In this document: positions 36,103 through 45,162 of the stretch, in pieces
Numbering within the stretch: position 1 is the stretch's first letter
Layout of the letters: each line of letters begins with the position of its first letter
DNA from: UBA2970 sp965221075
GTDB taxonomy: Bacteria; Verrucomicrobiota; Verrucomicrobiia; Limisphaerales; AAA164-E04
Assembly (NCBI GenBank): GCA_965221075.1
Contig: OZ244865.1
Location: 3,100,001 to 3,164,000, forward strand
DNA: 64,000 nt
Direction of reading: 5' to 3'
Translations under genes and position numbers: made by a program
The notes under the pieces: generated by a model
The model's database searches: none
The model's input: only the letters and a program-made list of their open reading frames with translations
Told to the model about the DNA's origin: nothing

Positions 36103-36542
36103 GGCTTGCTCATGCTCCGTACCCGGCGCAACCGCCGGATCCGGGCGTCGGGAGTCCTGAATCAAACAGGACATCCACCCATGATCGTCCGTGACTGGCT
36201 CGATCTGAATGGCTACTGGGACGCCTGCGTCGTGTGGATGAAACGCCTCTGCGAGGGAGGAAAAGCTGGTGCGCTCTCCCACAATGGTATTTTCGTTTTC
36301 TCCTTTTTTCGATTGACAGGGGGTAGGGAGCAGCCAACCCTCGCCTCCGAGTGCTCGTGGCCCCTAGGATTCTGTAATGGACAAGAAGCGGTATCGACTC
36401 GGAAAAGAGGCCCCAAGGAGAGAACACCGGGACAGGGCCAGTAGCAGAGTCGCGTTCCTGACAGGAAGGGGAGTGTTATTTCAGCGGATTCGCTGAATCA
36501 ACGCTGAACGCTATTTCCAGTCCAGCTTGACGCTGCAAAGAG
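36103..36542. other. spacer inside the IS1182 pair
   Basis: About 440 bases between copy 1 and the orphan gene. Open frames on both strands are short and none is recognisable. G+C falls steadily toward the AT-rich gene that follows. No clear promoter could be picked out for that gene. Confidence 0.35.
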
Positions 36543-37511
36543 ATGAAAGCTAGTATTATTACTGGAGCAGTGCTGCTTGCCGCGGCTTTACTATCTATCT
36601 TGTTTTTTACCGTAGACGATGTTGCAAACCAGTCGTCAACCATTGAAAGCTCGTCCCTAGATACCTCCACATCCGATCCTGACAAAAAAACTGACTGGAG
36701 CTTGGTCACAGCCATTTCGAACAGCTTCCGCCCCAGATTTGCCGATTTGCATGGCAAGCTAGCAGATGTGCTACCTGCGCTTGCTCGCGCATCTTCGTAC
36801 GAAGACACACAAGTAATTTATGAAGATATCTTCAAAATCCAGAAGGCCATCCGTGATCTGGAAAGAGAAATGTGGCCAGAGCTGTCAGAAGTTATGGCTT
36901 ATTCAGAACTGATGGATTATCAAATGCGCCATTCACGAGATGGAAGAGAAATTATTAAAAACACAAAATGGTTTAACCCGACCAAAGACGAACTGATGTG
37001 CTTGTATGTAGCAAAAAAAAGATACCACGAGTTTCTTGACGATAACTACGGTGGAAATATTGCAGATATGAACAGAATGATTATGAAGGCGAAAGATAGA
37101 ATCTTTGCTGTTACGAGCAATCCTGAAATATCTCTTAGAGAAAGAGTGAGAATTCAGGACAAACTCGAAGGCAGGGACATCGATGCCTTGAATGCAGAGC
37201 GAGAGTACTTGTCGTACATTAGCAGCAGATTCACTCCAGAAAGACATCGAGAGTACAATGACAGAGATGGACACGGAACGATTCTAGAAAACCATTATGC
37301 CAACAAGCCTTCTAGCGAGATGGTTGCTTTCAAACAGATGACTGAAGAAGAATATGTAAAAGCAGTCGAAGAATGGAATGCAGAACTGGAAAGAATAACA
37401 GATAATCGTATGAATTGGGATGGCAACGAAGACGGTTCCAAATCTTCACTCCGTGATATCCCTTATATGTCCTATGAAACGATTGTATTAGAGGAAGAAG
37501 AGCCGTTTTGA
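36543..37511 (+). CDS. low-GC orphan membrane-anchored protein
   Basis: 322 residues, not recognised. One N-terminal membrane helix (IITGAVLLAAALLSILFFTV) is followed by a Ser/Thr-rich linker and a helical outer domain of about 260 residues rich in charged and aromatic residues. It has no cysteine pair, catalytic motif or repeat that I can see. The tail is acidic. Codon use is AT-rich and rare for this genome, in strong contrast with the flanking IS copies and backbone. The gene was therefore acquired recently and is probably cargo of the IS1182 pair or of the mobilizable element. Confidence 0.65.
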   Translation: MKASIITGAVLLAAALLSILFFTVDDVANQSSTIESSSLDTSTSDPDKKTDWSLVTAISNSFRPRFADLHGKLADVLPALARASSYEDTQVIYEDIFKIQKAIRDLEREMWPELSEVMAYSELMDYQMRHSRDGREIIKNTKWFNPTKDELMCLYVAKKRYHEFLDDNYGGNIADMNRMIMKAKDRIFAVTSNPEISLRERVRIQDKLEGRDIDALNAEREYLSYISSRFTPERHREYNDRDGHGTILENHYANKPSSEMVAFKQMTEEEYVKAVEEWNAELERITDNRMNWDGNEDGSKSSLRDIPYMSYETIVLEEEEPF

Positions 37512-37701
37512 AGTTCCAGAAGTGAGGTGGGCAAGCACATTCTGTGCAAGTGGTGCATAGACAACATCCATGGCAAAGTCTCGGAGACGCCACACAATCT
37601 GGGTTCCGGGCAATTCCCCCACGTTCAGTTTCCGCCTGCCCCTTGTCGGGATCCTTCATCGCCTACAGGGTCAGCTCTGTTGCGGGTGAAGGAGCAAGCC
37701 C

Positions 37702-37893
37702 CTACTCCAGTTGGGCCTCAATCTCTTCAGGAGGCGTGTCCACCGCTCCCGTGTATTCGGCCACGTCCGGATCCACAGCAATCGGCTCGCCGGTGGCGAG
37801 GGCCTCGTCGTAGGCCTGGTCCGCCAACGCCTGTAGCTCCGCTTCGCTACGCGCCGGTGTGCTCGGGTCTGGGTTCGTCGTCTGTTCCTTCAT
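37702..37893 (-). CDS. small acidic protein downstream of the decayed relaxase
   Basis: 63 residues (reads LADQAYDEALATGEPIAVDP, ending in an acidic EEIEAQLE), soluble. Its ATG lies within the end of a longer minus-strand frame that ends in KLSENEGTDDEP, a normal overlap of consecutive genes. It follows the relaxase remnant on the same strand, so it may be an accessory gene of the mobilization module. Function unknown. Confidence 0.4.
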   Translation of the reverse strand: MKEQTTNPDPSTPARSEAELQALADQAYDEALATGEPIAVDPDVAEYTGAVDTPPEEIEAQLE

Positions 37894-37999
37894 TTTCGCT
37901 TAGCTTCTCCTGTTCCTTCGGCTGCGCTTCCAGCTCGCCAACGTCTCCGTAGACCGCCCACAGCTTGCAGGCTGGATGAAAAACAATGCCGCTCCCTCC

Positions 38000-38220
38000 G
38001 CCGGAGGGAGCGGAGGGCTGTCAAGCAACGTGAAGGGACATCCCCGCAAGGGCGAGGTGCTGGTCCACGAAGGCTTCCTCATGCCCCGGACCTTGCGCCA
38101 CCGCCTGATGGCACAGCCACTCCAGTTAGCGCATCCCGGCCCGATCCCCGGCACTCGCCTCATGAAGAGTTTCGCGGAACTCCTCGACCGCCTTCGTCCG
38201 CTCGAGGGCCGTCTGGCGGT
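38000..38220 (-). pseudogene. relaxase remnant, C-terminal part cut off by IS1182 copy 2
   Basis: Directly left of copy 2 the minus strand reads TALERTKAVEEFRETLHEAS, then after a stop LEWLCHQAVAQG. That is the basic helical style of relaxase C-terminal regions. Joined across the insertion it continues the helical frame seen right of copy 2 (see 39994-40660). Stops and lost frame show that it is dead. The assignment depends on continuity with the other half. Confidence 0.45.
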
Positions 38221-39993
38221 CTAGGAGCCTGTCGGATTTCGGGCAAGCCGAAGGAGAACAGGCAGTTTTCTCTCTTCGAGCAAGATAGTCCTATCGCGCC
38301 AGCAGTGCGCGAGGTAGGTTCCTGGTAGACGCGCTGGTCCGCCGGTCAGCAGTCCGCAAGCATGGGCAACATCTTCCGTCCGATCGACAACTCCCAGCTC
38401 TACCTGCTCCCTCCCTCGGTGCAGGAATGGCTTCCCCCCAATCATCTGGCCCGCTTCGTTGTCGATGTAGTTGGGGAACTGGATCTGACCCCGATTCTCT
38501 CGGCCTACTCTCCCAGCGGCAGGAAGGCCTACCACCCGGAGGTGCTTCTGGGGCTGCTCTTCTACGGCTATGCGAAGGGCGTTTTCTCCAGCCGGCAGCT
38601 GGAGCGGGCGACCTACGACACGCTGGACTACCGCTTCGTGTCCCGGAACGAGCATCCCGACCACGACACCATCTCGGCGTTCCGCAAGCGGTTCCTGGGG
38701 GAACTGGAGGGGCTCTTTCTTCAGATCATGGTTCTGGCCAAGGAGGTGGGCTTTGTGCGCATGGGCAAGGTGAGCCTGGATGGGACGAAGATCCAGGCCA
38801 ATGCCAGCAAGCACAAGGCCTTGAGCTGGGAGTACGCCGAGCGGCTGGAAAAGCAGCTCAAGGAAGAGATCGCCAAGCTGATGGAGATGGCGGGCAATGC
38901 TGATGCCGAGGAAACCTGCGAGCTGGACCTGCCCGCCGAGATCGAGCGCAGGGAGGATCGCTTGAAGGCGCTGCGGGAAGCGAAGCAGGCGATTCGCGAC
39001 CGGGCGGCCCAGCGCCATGAGCGGGAGCAGTCCGAACGCAAAGCCGCAGGCGAGTCTCGAGCCGAGCCCCCCTCGAGGCCGAAGGAAGAGAGGAGCGAGG
39101 AGCCAGCCAAGGAGCCCGCTCGGCTTCAATCCGGGGATCCTATAGCCCATGGGAAGGAGGAGAGGAGCGAAGAGCCGGCCGAGGAGCCGCCACCGGAGCC
39201 ACGGGCGAAGGATCAGGTGAACCTGACCGATCCCGAGTCCCGGATCATGAAGACCAGCAACGGCTTCGAGCAGTGCTACAATGCCCAGGCAGTGGTAGAT
39301 GCCGAAAGCCATCTGATCGTCGCATCGCACATCACGGAAGCAGGCAACGACAAGCAGCAGGTGAAGCCGGCGCTGGAGGCTCTCAAGAAGACGGAAGCGG
39401 AGCTAGGGAAGCCTGAAGCGTTGCTGGCCGATGCCGGCTATCACAGCGCCGCCAATATCGATCTGTGCGAGGAGGAGGGCATCGTGCCCTATATCGCCCA
39501 GAGGAGGGAGAAGCATCACGAGCCACTGGAGAAGCGGCTGGAACAGCCGCCGGAATGTCCTGGGAACGCCAGTGGGGTGGAACGGGCGCGTCACCGGCTC
39601 AAGACTCCGGAAGGCAAGGCAGTGTATTCGAAGCGGAAGTGCACGGTGGAAACGGTGTTCGGCAACATCAAGGAGGCGCTCGGCTTCCGACGGTTCCACC
39701 TGCGAGGCAAGCAATCTGTCCAAGGAGAGTGGACCCTGGTGAGCCTGGCTTGGAATCTGAAGCGGATGCATTCGCTGACCAGCGCAGCATGAGGGGGAGG
39801 GACCGGCATCCCCTCTCTCACGGGGGCAGGCGCTTCCTGTGGGGGGCCGATCCAGCTCCCTATTCCGCAAACCCGCGCGACTATCCCGTCGATCGAGTCG
39901 CCTGAAGAACCTCGAGAGCATGCTTGCCGATCGGCAAGCACCCTGCAGATGAGTTGTTCAGGAACGCGATCCCGTTTTCCGACAGACTCCTAG
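38221..39993 (+). mobile_element. IS1182-family insertion sequence, copy 2
   Basis: CTAG at 38221-38224 and 39990-39993 bounds a 1,765-bp element of the same size, ends and orientation as copy 1. It has interrupted the minus-strand relaxase pseudogene. The two copies differ at scattered single bases only. Together they bound 2.1 kb and have the layout of a composite transposon. Confidence 0.92.
38362..39792 (+). CDS. IS1182-family transposase (copy 2)
   Basis: 476 residues, intact, with the same DDE motifs as copy 1. Visible changes against copy 1 include Ser26 to Pro (WLPPNHL), Gln82 to Arg (LERATYD), Val to Leu in CELDLPAE, Lys to Glu in LCEEEGI, and Thr to Ser near the end (MHSLTSAA). The changes are few and scattered, so both are probably recent copies of one active element. 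Confidence 0.95.
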   Translation: MGNIFRPIDNSQLYLLPPSVQEWLPPNHLARFVVDVVGELDLTPILSAYSPSGRKAYHPEVLLGLLFYGYAKGVFSSRQLERATYDTLDYRFVSRNEHPDHDTISAFRKRFLGELEGLFLQIMVLAKEVGFVRMGKVSLDGTKIQANASKHKALSWEYAERLEKQLKEEIAKLMEMAGNADAEETCELDLPAEIERREDRLKALREAKQAIRDRAAQRHEREQSERKAAGESRAEPPSRPKEERSEEPAKEPARLQSGDPIAHGKEERSEEPAEEPPPEPRAKDQVNLTDPESRIMKTSNGFEQCYNAQAVVDAESHLIVASHITEAGNDKQQVKPALEALKKTEAELGKPEALLADAGYHSAANIDLCEEEGIVPYIAQRREKHHEPLEKRLEQPPECPGNASGVERARHRLKTPEGKAVYSKRKCTVETVFGNIKEALGFRRFHLRGKQSVQGEWTLVSLAWNLKRMHSLTSAA

Positions 39994-40660
39994 AGTCCCT
40001 AGCTCGCCCCGCAGCTGGGTTTGTTCCCGCAACGTGCGGCGCAGGCGAGCGAAGATCTCACCCTGGTGCCCCTTGCGCTACGCCGTCTGTCCCAGGCGGC
40101 CTCCTGGGCCGCCTGCTGCTTCCGCCGCTCTCGGGCCAGCTTGTGCAGCGCCAACTCCGTCCCTGGGCGTTGTACCGTCCGTTCGCGGCGAGAAGGTCCA
40201 GGTCGATGTGCATGTGCCGGTGCGCCGTATCCACTTGCACCACCACAATGCGAGCGTGATCCTCGCACCCGATGGCGGCACTGATCCGCCGCTCGAACTT
40301 CCAGAAGTCCTTGTGAGCCATCGAGTCGCTCTCCGCCTTGGTGAAGCTCGTCACCAGGTGCATCGTGCGTCCGAACACTGGGGATGATCCTGGCGGAACT
40401 CGTCGTGCCGCTCGTCCACCAGGTCGGCGGCCGCACGGGCCAACGCTTCTTCCACTTCGCCGTCCTCGCCGATCCCACGGACCTGGCGAGCAAGCACCCG
40501 CTCCCGGCAATCGGGACTCGAGCGGGCAATGTAGGCGGCCAGACGACCGTACCCGCGCCCGGCCTTCCCGGTCCCGGGAAGCGTCCGGAATCCGCCTGCC
40601 GAGGCCCGGATGCCACCTTGACGATCACGACGGTCCCTTCCCCCAGGCTGCGGCCACCGA
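39994..40660 (-). pseudogene. relaxase (mobilization nuclease) remnant, N-terminal part
   Basis: Coherent relaxase pieces lie in three minus-strand frames. AGRGYGRLAAYIARSSPD followed by EDGEVEEALARAAADLVDER (about 40590-40400) precedes TMHLVTSFTKAES, and RISAAIGCEDHARIVVVQVD leads into TAHRHMHIDL (40363-40151). DTxHxHxHI is the three-histidine metal motif of MobA/TraI-type relaxases. HKLARERRKQQAAQEAAWDR continues in another frame to the IS boundary. Such enzymes nick oriT and pilot the strand in conjugal mobilization. At least two frameshifts plus the IS insertion inactivate it. Confidence 0.6.
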
Positions 40661-40839
40661 CAACGCGGCCATGCCCTGATCGACGGCCTTGCGGACTTGG
40701 CTCGCCGCCTCCAGGTTACCGGGTAGCCCGACCCACTCCTTGAAGGCCCACCCCGCCGCTTCCAGCTGCCCGCCCCCCCACACGCTCCTGTGGTCTGGAC
40801 ATGCTTTTCGGGAAGCGTCCGGACCAGGAGCCAGGCCGC

Positions 40840-41325
40840 CTATTCGGGAGGATCCTCGTACTCCTCGGGAGCAGAGGCCGGGAGAGCCGGACGGTCCCGG
40901 ACGCGGCGGCCGACCGCCCGCATCGCGGCGATCGCTTCCGCCTTGAGATCGTCGACTCTCCGGATCAGCAAGTCCGGAGAGATCCAGTTCGCGGTGCAGC
41001 GGGCGCGGGCCATGGGCGAGAAGGAAGCTTCCCCCAGGGCGCGCTGCCGCAGATGGCGCCCGAGGTTCGGCACGCCGCCCTACCAGTCCCCCTGGGCCTT
41101 CGCCCGCTCGTCAAGGAGGAACCGCTCCTCGGCCCCCAGCGGAACACGGAGGCTGGTCCGCCGACGCCTTTTCTGAACGGAGCGGGGTCCGCCGCCCGCC
41201 TGGTTGCCGCCGATTAACTCCTTCGCTGCGCCGTCTCGGCCGACAAGCACTGAAGGGAAGCCTGGCCCGGCTGAGCAGGCCGCCGGAAGAGTCCAGGCCA
41301 TCCGCCCTCGGGGAGGCTGGAACAT
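40840..41325 (-). pseudogene. MobC-like relaxosome protein broken by one in-frame stop
   Basis: RRRTSLRVPLGAEERFLLDE is the ribbon-helix-helix start of MobC/TraJ-type accessory proteins. A TAG at 41080-41082 interrupts the frame after KAQGDW, then the same frame goes on with NLGRHLRQRALG and a helical LLIRRVDDLKAEAIAAMRAV. Position just before the relaxase is the usual mobC place. One base change would restore it. The exact start is unsure; the ATG at 41325 is the first in frame. Confidence 0.5.
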
Positions 41326-41429
41326 CGCATCGGCACCGGGGCGCTTCAGGGGCTCCTTGCCGATCCAGGGGCTGGGACGGCATGCGGGAGGATCCCGACG
41401 CTCGGCCGTCCGATCGATCCGGCAGGCTC

Positions 41430-42395
41430 CTACGGGCTCGCCTGGACCGGAGGGCGGACGAAGAACAGCTCCCGGAAATGGGGAGGCAACGCGTCGATGG
41501 CCATGTCGGCCACTAGATCGGCTCCCGGTCGGGAGAGGTGGTGGGCGTCGAAGGCGCCCAGCGCGTCCCGCTCCTCGGGAGGGAGGGAGCGGAACAGATC
41601 CCCCAGCATCTGGTAGAGATCCACCAGCCACACCCCCTTGTCCCGGGCCACCTCCCGCACCACCAAGGTGCGGGCCAGCTGGCGGGCGATCTCGTCCTGG
41701 GTGACCGGATCGCCGTTGTTCCAGGAGCCGCCCTCCCTGAAGGGAAGAAGGGTCACCAGGACCGGGGCGCAGTCCAGCCCGCGCAGCAGGTCCACGATCC
41801 GCCCCAGGTTGGTCCGGTACTCCTCTAGGGTGGTGGCCTTGAGGGCCACCAGAGGGGTGAACTCGTCGATCTGCCCCAGCTGGACGAGCGTCATCTGGGG
41901 ACGGATCAGGCCGAGCACCCTCTCGTGGCGCAGGGGAGAGGTGAAGAAGGTCTTGGTGCTGATGGCCGGCTCGGCGGTGGTCAGGTGGATGGTGGTGCCC
42001 GCCTCCTCGGCGAAGCCGGGGAGGGAGTAGGCCCATCCGAACACCCGGGGCGGCACCTGATCGGGAAAGTCTCCGGCGGCGGTCGAGTCCCCGATCACCG
42101 CCACGGTGAAGGGGCCCTGGGGCGCCGGGACGGGACGGGCCCTGAAGAAGGCCTGGGAGGATAGGGGCTCCGGGAGGGGAAGGAGGTGGGGACCGGCCGC
42201 CGAATCCCGGAAGATGCGCCAGGACTCCGGGGACGCCGGATCCACGCTCCGCTCCAGCAGCAGCCACTGCCCCCCCGCTTCGGGGATCCGCAGGCCGATC
42301 CCTCCGTCCTGGCGGACGTACATCCCAAGCTCGGCTGCCTGGACCGCCATCGCGGCCACGGCGCAGCACAGGCATAGGAGAGGGCGGATGGCCAT
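41430..42395 (-). CDS. exported SGNH/GDSL hydrolase
   Basis: 321 residues with a signal peptide (MAIRPLLCLCCAVAAMAVQA). About 70 residues of an N-terminal beta module come first (DPASPESWRIFRDSAA). The SGNH domain follows: catalytic Ser in VIGDSTAAGDF, and the Asp-His pair in FDAHHLSRPGA. It likely removes or transfers O-acetyl groups on polysaccharide in the periplasm. It is 62 bases downstream of another SGNH-like gene and the MBOAT gene, so it probably belongs to the same acetylation operon. Confidence 0.8.
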   Translation of the reverse strand: MAIRPLLCLCCAVAAMAVQAAELGMYVRQDGGIGLRIPEAGGQWLLLERSVDPASPESWRIFRDSAAGPHLLPLPEPLSSQAFFRARPVPAPQGPFTVAVIGDSTAAGDFPDQVPPRVFGWAYSLPGFAEEAGTTIHLTTAEPAISTKTFFTSPLRHERVLGLIRPQMTLVQLGQIDEFTPLVALKATTLEEYRTNLGRIVDLLRGLDCAPVLVTLLPFREGGSWNNGDPVTQDEIARQLARTLVVREVARDKGVWLVDLYQMLGDLFRSLPPEERDALGAFDAHHLSRPGADLVADMAIDALPPHFRELFFVRPPVQASP

Positions 42396-42457
42396 CGGGA
42401 GGAGGATAGTCGGGCCGGAAGCCTCCGAGCGCAATCCAAAGCCGGAGGCAGGCCCTC

Positions 42458-43417
42458 CTAGTGCGACAGGACGCGGGCCAGGATCCGGGTGTACTCCGGG
42501 GCGGACTCGGGGCGGAGGTGGGCCCGGGAAGCGAAGCGGCTGTCGGGCAGGGTTTCGGGCAGCCCGGAGAGCGGTTCGGCTCCCTCGAACAGCCCGGTCC
42601 AGGACTCCTGCAGTTCCGGGAGCCCCTCCACGAAGGACTCGGGCAGGGGCGAGAGGCCCACCCGCAGCCGAGACGCAGCGGGCAACCGCCCGGCCCAGCG
42701 GGCCGCCTGCCGCCGGTGGTAGGCCGCCACATGGTAGTCGCGGCTGCCCTCCAGGAGCTTCCCGGGATCCAGCGAGCCCGGATCCTCCGCCGTTCCCAGG
42801 CTCCGCTCCATGTGCTCGAAAAGGCGCGAGGAGAAGCCGTAGCGGATGCGGTAGTCCATTGGCAGAAGGGGGACAGGGAGCCGGGAGCGGAGCCGCTCCT
42901 CGGCCACGGTCAGCCCCAGAAGGTCGCGCCAGGAAGAGGAGCCGCCGGACTCCCGTCCCTCCAGGTAGTTCTCCAGCATCTCCACATGGGCCTGCGAAGG
43001 GGCTCCCCGGCGAACGAAGTCGGGATGCACCAGGAGCGCCACCGTCAAGGGAGGGTCCCGGCGGGAGGACAGGTGCCGCTCCAGCAGCCGGAGGAACGAG
43101 TCCAGATCCAGGTAGCTGAGGGTTCCCAGGTTGAGCACGGAAACCCCCAGCTCCCGGGCCAGGAGGGGAGCGTCGACGTTCATCAGGCAGGAAGAGTCGC
43201 CGATCAGCACCACGCTGGCATCCGAGGGCCGTCCGCTTGCCATCGCCTGGTGCACGAGAATGGTCCGGTCCACGTCCAGGACGGGATGGACGGGAGGCAG
43301 GACATCCAGACGCGCCCCCGCATGCAGCAGCAGGGCGAGGATCGCCGGGACCAGCAGCGGCCCCGCCAGCGGGCCCGCCAGGCGGCGGAGGGGGAACAGG
43401 CAGCGATGGCTCCTCAT
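42458..43417 (-). CDS. AlgJ/AlgX-like SGNH partner of the MBOAT acetyltransferase
   Basis: 319 residues. One N-terminal membrane helix (LLVPAILALLLHAG) anchors a periplasmic SGNH-like domain: VVLIGDSSCLMNVDAPLL holds the Ser, and the SRAHLRPESAPEYT segment near the end the His. Such proteins receive acetyl from an MBOAT partner and transfer it to a surface polysaccharide. The gene begins seven bases after the MBOAT gene stops. Sequence outside the two motifs is not recognised. Confidence 0.72.
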   Translation of the reverse strand: MRSHRCLFPLRRLAGPLAGPLLVPAILALLLHAGARLDVLPPVHPVLDVDRTILVHQAMASGRPSDASVVLIGDSSCLMNVDAPLLARELGVSVLNLGTLSYLDLDSFLRLLERHLSSRRDPPLTVALLVHPDFVRRGAPSQAHVEMLENYLEGRESGGSSSWRDLLGLTVAEERLRSRLPVPLLPMDYRIRYGFSSRLFEHMERSLGTAEDPGSLDPGKLLEGSRDYHVAAYHRRQAARWAGRLPAASRLRVGLSPLPESFVEGLPELQESWTGLFEGAEPLSGLPETLPDSRFASRAHLRPESAPEYTRILARVLSH

Positions 43418-43424
43418 GCCGGCC

Positions 43425-44789
43425 TCAGAACGCGAAGTAGATGAACCGGGTTCCCTCGGCCTGCCAGAACAGCATGACCCCCCACAGGAGGATCCCGTGG
43501 AAGGCCCAGCGGAGGGGCGCGGCCAGCTTCAGCGAGGGCATCAGGTCGCCCCGCCGCCACTGCCACAGCTCCACAAGGACCAGGGGAAGCAGCAGGAGGC
43601 CCAGGAAGAGGGCGAAGTCCCCCGCCCAAAGGGGCAGGACCGGCTTCCAGGCCGAGAGGGTCATGCCCGCCACCTGGTGCAGGCCCTCGCTGGCCCGGAA
43701 GAGCAGCCAGCCGTAGAACACCGCGGCCATGGTCCCCAGCCAGCCCAGCAGGGAGCGCCGCCGTCCGCGCCAGAGGGCCAGCAGGGCCCCGTGCCAGAGG
43801 CCCCAGAGGATGAAGTTCCAGCCCGCCCCGTGCCACAGTCCGGCCAGGAACATGGTGATCAGGAGGTTGAGCCGCAGGCGCAGGGGCCCGCAGCGGCTCC
43901 CCCCCAGGGGAATGTACACGTAGTCCCGGAACCAGGAGGAGAGGCTGATGTGCCAGCGGCGCCAGAACTCGCCGGGAGAGCAGGCGAGGTAGGGCTGGTC
44001 GAAGTTGAGCATCAGCCGGAATCCCAGCAGGGAGGCCAGTCCCCGGGCGATGTCCGAGTAGCCCGAGAAGTCGCAGTAGATCTGGAAGCCGAAGGCAAGG
44101 GTCCCGAGCAGGATCACCGGCCCCTCGAGCGAGGGATCCTCGTAGACCAGGTCCACCAGCAGGGCCAGGTTGTCGGCGATGGCCACCTTCTTGAAGAGGC
44201 CCCAGAGGACGAGCCATACCCCCCGCTCCACGTCCGCCAGGCGGATGTTCCGCTCGGTGGTGAACTGGGGCAGGAGGCTGGCCGCCCGCTCGATCGGGCC
44301 GGCCACGAGCTGGGGGAAGAAGGAGATGTAGGCCAGGAAGGCCCAGAGATCCCGGGTGGGCTCGATGCGGCGGAGGTAGACGTCGATGGTGTAGCCCAGG
44401 CTCTGGAAGGTGTAGAACGAGATTCCGACCGGCAGGACAATCTCCAGGAGGGCGGGCTGGACCGGCAGTCCCAGCGACTCCAGCAGGCTCTCGGTGTTCT
44501 CCATGAAGAAGTTCCAGTACTTGAAGAAGCCGAGGGCCCCCAGGTTGGCCGCCAGGCTCAGGGCCAGCCAGAACCGGCTCGGGCTCCGGGCCTGGGCCCG
44601 CCCGGCCCAGTAGTCCACCAGGCTGGAGAGGAGGATCAGGGAGAGGAAGCGCCAGTCCCACCAGCCGTAGAACACGTAGCTGGCCGCCACGATCAGGACG
44701 TTGCGGGCCCTGAGGCTCCGGCGCGCCAGGTAGTGGAGCAGGAGAAAGGCGGCGAAGAACCAGAGGAATACCTCGGAATTGAAGTTCAT
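43425..44789 (-). CDS. MBOAT-family membrane O-acyltransferase (AlgI-like)
   Basis: 454 residues with about ten membrane helices. The N-terminal FNSEVFLWFFAAFLLLHYLA, the PQLVAGPIERA motif and the catalytic histidine in AGLWHGAGWNFILWG are those of AlgI/DltB-type proteins. It moves acetyl groups across the membrane to a periplasmic acceptor enzyme. Start ATG at 44789 matches the family. With the two SGNH genes behind it, it makes a surface-polysaccharide acetylation unit. Confidence 0.93.
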   Translation of the reverse strand: MNFNSEVFLWFFAAFLLLHYLARRSLRARNVLIVAASYVFYGWWDWRFLSLILLSSLVDYWAGRAQARSPSRFWLALSLAANLGALGFFKYWNFFMENTESLLESLGLPVQPALLEIVLPVGISFYTFQSLGYTIDVYLRRIEPTRDLWAFLAYISFFPQLVAGPIERAASLLPQFTTERNIRLADVERGVWLVLWGLFKKVAIADNLALLVDLVYEDPSLEGPVILLGTLAFGFQIYCDFSGYSDIARGLASLLGFRLMLNFDQPYLACSPGEFWRRWHISLSSWFRDYVYIPLGGSRCGPLRLRLNLLITMFLAGLWHGAGWNFILWGLWHGALLALWRGRRRSLLGWLGTMAAVFYGWLLFRASEGLHQVAGMTLSAWKPVLPLWAGDFALFLGLLLLPLVLVELWQWRRGDLMPSLKLAAPLRWAFHGILLWGVMLFWQAEGTRFIYFAF

Positions 44790-45162
44790 GCCCGGGCGGC
44801 GGGCCGCAATTGTCCAGTTCCGGGCACGCCAATAGCCAGCGAAAAGCCCCCGCGTCCTGCCCGGGCCGGGAGAACCGTCCCTGCCCGGAGAACCTCCCCC
44901 TGCCAAGCTCCGGAACGCCCATTCCCGGTCCTAGCGCAGCGCCTCCTGCCGATGCTGCGGCAAGCCTGATCGATGGGCCGCTAGACAGCGATCCGGGAGG
45001 ATGCCGTCCCGAAGGAGCTGGCTGAGGCAGTCCGCGGCCTGCCCTGCAGGGGCTGGAGCCAAAAAATACCTTTGACCGCTGAACGGAACCGTGAGCAGAG
45101 TGTCCCTGATCTATAGCGAAAGCGGGGGAAGTCCCCGCTGCTGGAAGATAAGGAGTACTGCC
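44790..45162 (+). promoter_or_regulatory. leader region with hairpin and strong RBS before the secreted repeat protein
   Basis: This region of about 370 bases between divergent genes has no credible coding frame. Near its right end AGCGGGG and CCCCGCT (about 45121-45139) form a perfect 7-bp stem with a 5-base loop, followed by AAGGAG about eight bases before the ATG at 45163. The hairpin and strong ribosome site suggest a highly translated, perhaps leader-controlled mRNA. Confidence 0.4.

Noticed and set aside
40058..40510. whole 150-codon frame as an intact small relaxase
   Set aside because: Only residues about 50-120 look like relaxase. The rest reads as out-of-frame sequence, and the other parts of the domain are in the other two frames, so it is a pseudogene piece.
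43131..44969. 612-codon open frame on the plus strand over the MBOAT operon
   Set aside because: Rich in Gln, Glu, Pro and Gly with no family pattern. The minus strand has clear MBOAT and SGNH genes with correct starts and spacing.
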